A program made the translations under genes and the position numbers. Shown here one piece after another: positions 57,394 to 64,000 of a stretch of DNA of 64,000 bases (position 1 is the first letter of the stretch; every line of letters starts with the position of its first letter). Under the pieces are notes generated by a model. That model worked only from the letters and a program-made list of their open reading frames with translations, had not been told where the DNA came from and did no database searches. Origin of the DNA: Aquiluna sp. (lineage in GTDB: Bacteria > Actinomycetota > Actinomycetes > Actinomycetales > Microbacteriaceae); NCBI GenBank assembly GCA_018402685.1, contig JAGYIJ010000001.1, forward strand, positions 496,001-560,000, given 5' to 3'.

Positions 57394-58601
57394 GTGCAGC
57401 GCAAAATTGCGCCGTTTGTCTTCCTGCAGCTCGCATCACTCACAAGTGTTATCTCCGGTTCGATGGTCTTCATCGCAATCCCCTGGCTGGCACTAGAACT
57501 GACGGGCTCTGCGGGGACTGCAGGCTTTGTGGTGGCAATGACCGCTATTCCGGCATTGTTGATGGCACCGCTGATTGGCTCGGTCATTGACCGCTTTGGT
57601 AGGCGTTTTGTTGCCATTTGGGCAGAGCTCTTCACGGCACTGACTGTTTTGTTGATTCCAATCATTGAAGGCATTTGGGGCCTTGCCGTTGCGTCATTGA
57701 TCGCAGTTGGTGTCTTCAGGGCCGTGTTTGCCCCGGGCGGCTCAACAGCTAGAAAGTCTTTGGTGCCGGATGCCGCGGCCCCTGCAAACATGACCCTGGA
57801 TCGAGCTAACTCGATCCACGAGGGTCTGTTTGCAACGGGCTTTGCTATTGGTCCCGCCTTGGCAACTTTGTTGATTGCCTCGATTGGTTCTGCCAACACC
57901 TTCTATGTCGTTGCACTATTTGGGGTTTTGTCCTCGGTGTTTGCCTCAATGATCCGCGTTCACGAGCAGCATGAGGAGAACGATGAGACCGAGAAGGAAC
58001 CGTTCTTCAAATACGCACTGCAGGGCTTCAAGGTCTTGGCACAAAACCCTGGCGTGATGGTGATGATGGCTGCGGTTATGACCCTTGCCATCATCTACCT
58101 GCCAACCGAGATGGTTGTGCTGCCTGCTTATTACAACCTGCTTGGTGATCCAGAGGGTCTAGGTCTTGCGATCTCGGTTGGTGCTGGAGCATCGATCATT
58201 GGAGCGCTTGGGTTTGAGCAAATCCACAAGCGCCTATCGTTTGCAAACATCTTGCGCATTGGAATCCTTGGCATTGGCCTGGCAATGATTCCAATGAGTT
58301 TCTTGCCATCGCAGTTCTGGATGGTGTTCTTCTTTGGTGTTCTTGGTCTGGCCTGGGGGCCACTGTTGCCACTTGCTAAATACCGTGATCCAGCAAAAGA
58401 TCCCGGCCAATAAGCGTGGCCGGGTCTTTGCTCTAGAGATGACCATCTGGCAGGCAGGGCCACTGTTGACGATGGTTGCTGTTGGTCTTGGCTGTTGATG
58501 GTTTTGGTGTTGGACCTGTCTATAAGGTTTTGGCTGGCTGTGTTGTGCTTGCAGGGCTTTTGGTGTCCTTCAATCAATACATCAAACAGCTCAACAGCTA
58601 G
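57394..58601 (+). CDS. MFS transporter (two apparent frameshifts)
   Basis: GTG start. Twelve-helix major facilitator: LELTGSAGTAGFVVAMTAIP, SVIDRFGRRFVAIWAEL (motif A-like). Breaks near 58375 (extra base in CCACTTGCTA) and 58485 (GGTCTTGGCTG); the rest reads NTVIQQKIPANKRGRVFALEM ... VLAGLLVSFNQYIKQLNS to TAG at 58601. About 402 residues. Substrate unknown; similar proteins are annotated as drug or macrolide efflux. Confidence 0.82.
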
Positions 58602-58610
58602 TTATCCACA
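58602..58610 (+). promoter_or_regulatory. Isolated perfect DnaA box
   Basis: TTATCCACA directly after the MFS stop and about 90 bp before the antitoxin start. A single box, possibly chance. Confidence 0.35.
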
Positions 58611-58683
58611 GATTCTCTTTTGGCTCCCATAAAAAGTTCTGGTTCGGTAACAATCTGTAAATGACATTGTTAGAAGTAGAACT

Positions 58684-58698
58684 ATCAGATAATCTGAT
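58684..58698. promoter_or_regulatory. Palindromic operator of the Phd/VapC pair
   Basis: ATCAGA-taa-TCTGAT, 4 bp before the antitoxin ATG. GATAAT inside it is a good -10. Typical placement for autorepression by an antitoxin-toxin complex. Confidence 0.7.
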
Positions 58699-58702
58699 TG
58701 AC

Positions 58703-58996
58703 ATGAAGAAGATCATGACTGCCACTGAAGTTGCTCGCAACTTCAGTGATGTTTTAGATGCTGTTGTTGCAGGTGATGAGATCACTATCACCAGGGGCAA
58801 AAGACCAATTGCTGTTTTGGGAAGTGTCAAAGATGAAACCCCTAACTCAGTGCGATTGGCCGCAGCATTAGAGAAGCACTTTGATAAGTACGGATACATC
58901 ACCCAGGAAGAAGCAGACGAGCGCATTGCAGCTATTCGAGCAGATAGGGACGCAGACCTGGCCCTCCAGATTGAGAGGGGTGTATGGAACACCTAG
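58703..58996 (+). CDS. Type II antitoxin, Phd/YefM family
   Basis: 97 residues from ATG 58703 (MKKIMTATEVARNFSDVLDAV), chosen because the palindrome lies just upstream. An in-frame ATG at 58661 would put the operator inside the gene. Phd fold with ITITRGKRPIAVLGS, and a long C-terminal helical tail (QEEADERIAAIRADRDADLALQ) that should wrap the toxin. Overlaps the toxin gene by 13 bp. Confidence 0.9.
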   Translation: MKKIMTATEVARNFSDVLDAVVAGDEITITRGKRPIAVLGSVKDETPNSVRLAAALEKHFDKYGYITQEEADERIAAIRADRDADLALQIERGVWNT

Positions 58997-59385
58997 TGCT
59001 TGACTCCTCGGTTTGGATAGCCATCGAGAGAGGTGTCGAGAATGAAATCCAGGTGCTGAAGGAGGGTTTCAACATTATTCTTCCCGCAATGGTTGCCGCT
59101 GAACTCATGCCTGACCCCGCTCACATCCAACCGGGAACAACCCGGCACCAGCAATCACTCGACTTCCTTGCCTTTGTTAGACGTGAGGCTGAGTTTGCAG
59201 CTTTCGATGAGAAAGTGGTTGAAAAGTACGTGCAACTGATCTCATTTTGTAAGAGGGAAGGCCGACCGCGCTCAATCCCAGATTTGATGATTGCCGCAAC
59301 GGCGTTGGCACATGGAGCGCTTTTGAAATCCTTTGACAAGAAGGCAGTCTTTGAAAATCTTCCCAATCTAAGGGTGCTTTCCTAA
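58984..59385 (+). CDS. PIN-domain toxin, VapC family
   Basis: 133 residues. PIN nuclease acids are in VLDSSVWIAIERG (D), MVAAELM (E) and SIPDLMIAATALAHG (D), with SFDKKAVFENLPNLRVL at the end. VapC toxins cleave tRNA or rRNA. Here it is paired with a Phd-type antitoxin, a frequent combination in actinobacteria. Confidence 0.92.
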   Translation: MEHLVLDSSVWIAIERGVENEIQVLKEGFNIILPAMVAAELMPDPAHIQPGTTRHQQSLDFLAFVRREAEFAAFDEKVVEKYVQLISFCKREGRPRSIPDLMIAATALAHGALLKSFDKKAVFENLPNLRVLS

Positions 59386-59403
59386 AGCCCTAGGCTTACC
59401 CAA

Positions 59404-60060
59404 GTGAGCGAAGAGATTCAAGAACCCATTGCAGTTCCAACCTGGGGTGTTGGTCCCTATGAGGGCGACCCAACTAAAGACCCGAACTTCGCCAAGTTTG
59501 ACGCTGAGTTATTGGCCAATGGCGACACCAGGAACGTGGTGGATAGCTATCGCTACTGGTCCATGGAGGCGATCGTTGCTGATCTTGACTCCAAGCGGCA
59601 CCGCTTCGAGGTCGCAATCGAGAACTGGCAGCATGATCTCAACATTGGCTCCATAGTTAGAAACGCGAATGCATTCATGGCTGCCCGAGTCCACATCGTC
59701 GGCAACAAGCGCTGGAACAGACGAGGTGCGATGGTCACCGACCGCTACCAGCACATCACTCAGCACCCAACCGTCGAGGGCCTAATCGAATACGCCAAGA
59801 CCGCAGGTGAAGGCGGCAAGCCGCTACCCATCATTGCGATCGACAACGTTCCTGGTTGCAAAAAACTCGAGGAGTATCAACTGCCTAAAGAGTGCATTTT
59901 CTTATTTGGGCAAGAGGGTCCTGGGTTATCGCAGGCAGCACTGGATGCCTCTGATGTTGTTCTGGAAATCACTCAGTTTGGATCAACGAGATCCATTAAC
60001 GCCTCGGCTGCTGCTGCAATAACCATGCACACTTGGGTGATGCAGCACGTTTTTAGCTAG
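59404..60060 (+). CDS. SpoU/TrmH-family RNA 2'-O-methyltransferase
   Basis: 218 residues from GTG. SPOUT knot motifs: DLNIGSIVRNANAFMAARVHIVG, ECIFLFGQEGPGLSQAALD and FGSTRSINASAAAAITMHTW. Target (tRNA or rRNA position) not decidable. Followed 53 bp later by purA. Confidence 0.93.
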   Translation: MSEEIQEPIAVPTWGVGPYEGDPTKDPNFAKFDAELLANGDTRNVVDSYRYWSMEAIVADLDSKRHRFEVAIENWQHDLNIGSIVRNANAFMAARVHIVGNKRWNRRGAMVTDRYQHITQHPTVEGLIEYAKTAGEGGKPLPIIAIDNVPGCKKLEEYQLPKECIFLFGQEGPGLSQAALDASDVVLEITQFGSTRSINASAAAAITMHTWVMQHVFS

Positions 60061-60113
60061 ACTCGTAAGAGGGCTTTTGCCCAAGAATCCCCCATTTAGA
60101 AAGGGGTAATGCC

Positions 60114-61402
<1,289 letters not shown>

Positions 61403-61403
61403 G

Positions 61404-61889
61404 TCACTCAAGCTCCAGTGGCCTCACAACATCCAGCGTGATGGAACTTCTGCCATCGCCTGGTGACCAGTAGAGGCTTGCGCTGCAGGTGGCTCTGCCT
61501 CCAAGGGCTTCGAGCTCTTTGCCAAACTCTTCAGCTTCTTCTCTTGGGATATAACCAATGGTTGCTTGGCCGGCTTCAACGCGGACTGCGTTTTTGTCAT
61601 ATTTGTTGTTTGGTTCTAGTTCGACCATGACCATGAAATCTTCACCTGGGTGATAGCGCTCTAGGTATTCACCGAAGAGGTCGATGTTGTCTTTATAGGC
61701 TTGCTCGCCTTTGATCTCTTGGCTGAAGGAGCCATCTCCTTTGAGGGCGGGGAGGTTATCCATGAAGCGCTCATATTTGAGTTGCTGGCCAGCTTGCTTG
61801 CTCGCTTGTTTCTCGAATCGCTTCCACTTCTTTTTCTTGGATCGGTTATAGAAGAACCAAATAAGTAATCCAAAGAGAATCCACTCCAT
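61404..61889 (-). CDS. Membrane-anchored HIRAN-like domain protein
   Basis: 161 residues. One N-terminal transmembrane helix (MEWILFGLLIWFFYN), a strongly basic stretch (RSKKKKWKRFEKQASKQAG) and a C-terminal domain from about residue 85 with VMVELEPNNKYDKNAVRVEAGQ and IGYIPREEAEEFGKEL, the pattern of HIRAN domains (DNA-end or damage recognition). HIRAN tied to the membrane is unusual; the function is unknown. Convergent with purA, 1 bp apart. Confidence 0.75.
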   Translation of the reverse strand: MEWILFGLLIWFFYNRSKKKKWKRFEKQASKQAGQQLKYERFMDNLPALKGDGSFSQEIKGEQAYKDNIDLFGEYLERYHPGEDFMVMVELEPNNKYDKNAVRVEAGQATIGYIPREEAEEFGKELEALGGRATCSASLYWSPGDGRSSITLDVVRPLELE

Positions 61890-61940
61890 AATTTCCCCCT
61901 AACTACTGCGAATCTATTGGTTAGGGGGGACAATTATTCG

Positions 61941-62513
61941 ATGAGCGAGGTAAGGCCTGAGGAACTGGATGCGATTCCGTATCCGGATGAGGCCTTTAAT
62001 ACTTGGGGTGCAGCGAGTGTTGGTGTTGATCCACTAGCCGCCAGCTTCACCTCTGCCCCCTACCAAGCCGTTAGACCTCACGTTCCCTTCTATCGCTTCG
62101 TTTCCTACCCAGACATCCTTGACCTTCGCAAGATGGGCTATGAGATGGAGCGCTTCGTGCCACTCTTTGATCGCCTAGAAGATGTCCGCTATAAAGAAGC
62201 GCTCACTCTCTCCGACATGCTCCACTACCCCAACCCCATGCTCCCCTGGAACCCAAGGAGAGCAAGGGAGATCGAACTTGAGATCAGAAGCCAGCTTCAC
62301 GAGCATGGGTTGGGGGATATGCCAACCCTCATCAGGCGATTCCTCGGCAAAGCCTTCCCCGGCGACACCATCAGCTATCTCAGCGTTGACCTCATCAACA
62401 TCTTTTTCTGGGCATCAATTGCCGAGGTCGCAGACGATATTGCATGGCGCAGCCCCAACCTCTCTTGGAAGGCAGAGTATTTGAGGTTCCCGATTAGGAG
62501 CCTAGGCATCTAG
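61941..62513 (+). CDS. Hypothetical protein
   Basis: 190 residues from ATG 61941 (MSEVRPEELDAIPYPDEAFN), behind TAGGGGGG. No signal peptide or membrane segment; Pro- and aromatic-rich (YPDEAF, HVPFYRFVSYPD, DMLHYPNPMLPWNPRR) with a helical C-terminal half. No family recognised. A TTG at 61917 in frame is less likely as start. Confidence 0.65.
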   Translation: MSEVRPEELDAIPYPDEAFNTWGAASVGVDPLAASFTSAPYQAVRPHVPFYRFVSYPDILDLRKMGYEMERFVPLFDRLEDVRYKEALTLSDMLHYPNPMLPWNPRRAREIELEIRSQLHEHGLGDMPTLIRRFLGKAFPGDTISYLSVDLINIFFWASIAEVADDIAWRSPNLSWKAEYLRFPIRSLGI

Positions 62514-62565
62514 CGCTTCTCAAGGACTTGGCTAACATTGCGGGTGAGAAACCCGAGGGGGGAAT

Positions 62566-63216
62566 TTGTCCAAGCTCAAAAAGGGCCTAAACACTTACTT
62601 TGAAAAAGCCGAGTATGCCTACATGGCACTGGGCTTTGGTTTTTTGATTGTCTACTCGTTCCAGGTGCTGTTGCCTCTCGAGCAATACATGTTTGATGCA
62701 CTCGAGAACGTTGCAGCTGTCATCTACTTCATTTTTATTATTGACCTGGTTCTAAGGGTCATCGCTGCCGGTAGAGATCTGCTGACCGTATCAGGGCTTC
62801 TGGTATTTCTAAAGGAGAACTGGTTGATGATCCTGGCAACTCTGTTGCCAGCCTTTAGAAGCCTCCGGGTGCTGAGGGTCATCTTGGTCCTTAGTGGCCT
62901 AACGCCCTTTTTGAAGACAAGATCCAGCAAGGTTGGCATGGTGGTTGGGGTTTCTCTGCCGCTAGTTATCTACACCTCAGCTCTTTCGGTCTATGAGGCA
63001 GAGAGATATGCGGATGGAGCGAACATCACCTCGTTTGGTGAGGCGATCTGGTGGGCACTGGCCTCTGTCACCACCGTTGGTTATGGAGACCGGTTCCCTG
63101 TCACCGAGGATGGCAGGTTTGTTGCCACCTTCTTGATGATCATTGGTATTGGACTGTTCTCGTCTTTGACAGCGCTGTTGGCAGCCTGGGTAATGGGGCA
63201 AAAGAGCGAGAGCTAG
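62566..63216 (+). CDS. Voltage-gated-like potassium channel
   Basis: 216 residues from TTG behind GGGGGGAAT. Six membrane segments with an S4-like arginine-rich helix (FRSLRVLRVILVLSGL), pore helix and selectivity filter SVTTVGYGDRFPVT, and a last inner helix. No C-terminal RCK domain. A Kv-type channel such as found in many small actinobacteria. Confidence 0.92.
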   Translation: MSKLKKGLNTYFEKAEYAYMALGFGFLIVYSFQVLLPLEQYMFDALENVAAVIYFIFIIDLVLRVIAAGRDLLTVSGLLVFLKENWLMILATLLPAFRSLRVLRVILVLSGLTPFLKTRSSKVGMVVGVSLPLVIYTSALSVYEAERYADGANITSFGEAIWWALASVTTVGYGDRFPVTEDGRFVATFLMIIGIGLFSSLTALLAAWVMGQKSES

Positions 63217-63226
63217 GCTTTGGGGT

Positions 63227-63583
63227 ATGACCCAATGGAATGTAAAGCTGCCAGGAGCCGATTACTCGCTCACAACTGATGAGATGAAGGTCTGGGCTGA
63301 TGCCGGCAAGATCACCGGCACCACAGTCATTGTTGATCAAAACGGAGAGCACTGGAACGCCAAGCAGGTGCCCGGGGTGTTCTCTCGCAGGGACTACGTG
63401 GTTGCCCTCGTGCTGTCGATTTTCCTAGGAACCCTCGGGGTTGACCGCTTCTACATGGGCAAGATCGGGACCGGCATCCTCAAGCTTCTAACCATTGGTG
63501 GTTTGGGTATTTGGTGGCTAATAGACCTGGTCTTGATCGCCACTAAGAAGCTCACCGACAAGCAGGGTTACAGCCTGGCCTAA
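63227..63583 (+). CDS. TM2-domain protein with GYF-like N-terminus
   Basis: 118 residues. The N-terminal ~55 (DYSLTTDEMKVWADAGKITG, EHWNAKQVPG) resemble the GYF_2-type domain often fused to membrane modules. The C-terminal TM2 domain has VALVLSIFLGTLGVDRFYMG and GGLGIWWLIDLVLI. Function unknown. 10 bp after the channel gene, perhaps one operon. Confidence 0.85.
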   Translation: MTQWNVKLPGADYSLTTDEMKVWADAGKITGTTVIVDQNGEHWNAKQVPGVFSRRDYVVALVLSIFLGTLGVDRFYMGKIGTGILKLLTIGGLGIWWLIDLVLIATKKLTDKQGYSLA

Positions 63584-63963
63584 CAAAAAGGGATCAGGAT
63601 CCGCTTTAGAGCGGGAAGGTCAGGTTCTGCCCAATCCAGTTTGCTGAGCTCGTTCTCTGGAACCCAACGCATTTCGCTGTGGTCAGTTGAGAACTGTGGC
63701 TTTTCACCACTTAGCTCACAAACAAAGCTAACTAGGTCTATCTCACCGGTTGTGCTGCGATCAAACTGTCGAAGGACAGTGATGTCTGTGTTCAGCTCCT
63801 CCTTGATTTCACGAACAAGAGCGTCTTCAAGGCTTTCGCCCGCCTCGGGCTTGCCACCTGGAAACTCCCACTTATTAGGGCTTTGTTTCCATTCACCGCG
63901 CTTGCAAGCGAGGTAATTGCCATCAGCATCTTGGATGATGGCTGCGACGACGGTTATTGGCAC
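63580..63963 (-). CDS. mutT: MutT-like (8-oxo-dGTP) NUDIX pyrophosphohydrolase
   Basis: 127 residues: VAAIIQDADGNYLACKRGEWKQ, KWEFPGGKPEAGESLEDALVREIKEEL (Nudix box; the last glycine position is Asn) and WVPENEL. MutT proteins remove oxidised dGTP. Overlaps the TM2 gene by 4 bp tail to tail. After it, 63964-64000 shows nothing. Confidence 0.88.
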   Translation of the reverse strand: MPITVVAAIIQDADGNYLACKRGEWKQSPNKWEFPGGKPEAGESLEDALVREIKEELNTDITVLRQFDRSTTGEIDLVSFVCELSGEKPQFSTDHSEMRWVPENELSKLDWAEPDLPALKRILIPFC

Positions 63964-64000
63964 CAGGTCAGCCTAGCGAGGCAGGTTTGCCTCAATCAGT

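Overview
The window looks like the chromosome of a small-genome freshwater actinobacterium, most likely a Microbacteriaceae member of the Luna cluster (Rhodoluna/Aquiluna type). This is inferred from gene content and order: parB with a parS site next to trxA-trxB-murJ-NUDIX-pcnA; rpsF-ssb-rpsR-rplI-dnaB; an HspR-controlled dnaK-grpE-dnaJ-hspR-clpB operon with HAIR boxes; a CopD-CtaG fusion; and very short intergenic gaps. parB, parS and a DnaA-box cluster in front of dnaB place the left end close to the replication origin. The origin itself (dnaA-dnaN) is not in view.

Layout. 0-6.5 kb: parB end (+), then a minus-strand block ddl, aminotransferase, trxA, trxB, murJ, small secreted/membrane protein, NUDIX. 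6.5-12 kb: pcnA, rpsF-ssb-rpsR-rplI, DnaA boxes, dnaB, two small membrane proteins. 12-15.3 kb: purB (-), a divergent WXG100-like plus hydrolase pair, a holin-family membrane protein. 15.4-18.8 kb: 2-oxoacid dehydrogenase E1alpha-E1beta-E2 behind a 17-bp palindrome. 18.8-24 kb: zinc block with two ZnuA proteins, ZnuC, ZnuB, Zur and cysteine-free L28, L33 and S14. 24-30 kb: HU, methyltransferase, CopD-CtaG, Pif1-like helicase, esterase, dcd. 30-32 kb: M56 peptidase, BlaI-like repressor and an Abi/HEPN protein preceded by two identical 35-nt hairpin repeats. 32-39.4 kb: MFS gene and the dnaK operon. 39.4-52.6 kb: repeated cassettes of secreted IPT/TIG protein, NarL-type response regulator and membrane histidine kinase, with a duplication of about 2.5 kb, a truncated kinase and a truncated TIG gene. 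52.6-64 kb: xthA, a large envelope protein, pyrE, MFS, a Phd/VapC pair, a SpoU methyltransferase, purA, a HIRAN protein, a K+ channel, a TM2 protein and MutT.

Data quality. About 30 single-base frameshifts interrupt genes that should be essential and intact (dnaK, grpE, clpB, purA, pcnA, E1beta, E2, dcd). Most look like sequencing or assembly errors, mainly one-base insertions. I annotate these as single genes and give the approximate break.

Most interesting candidate system: the Abi/HEPN gene with its upstream duplicated structured-RNA element at 31.1-32.0 kb, which has the architecture expected of an RNA-antitoxin (type III-like) toxin-antitoxin or abortive-infection locus. Second is the TIG-regulator-kinase cassette array, whose units share a 17-bp upstream motif.
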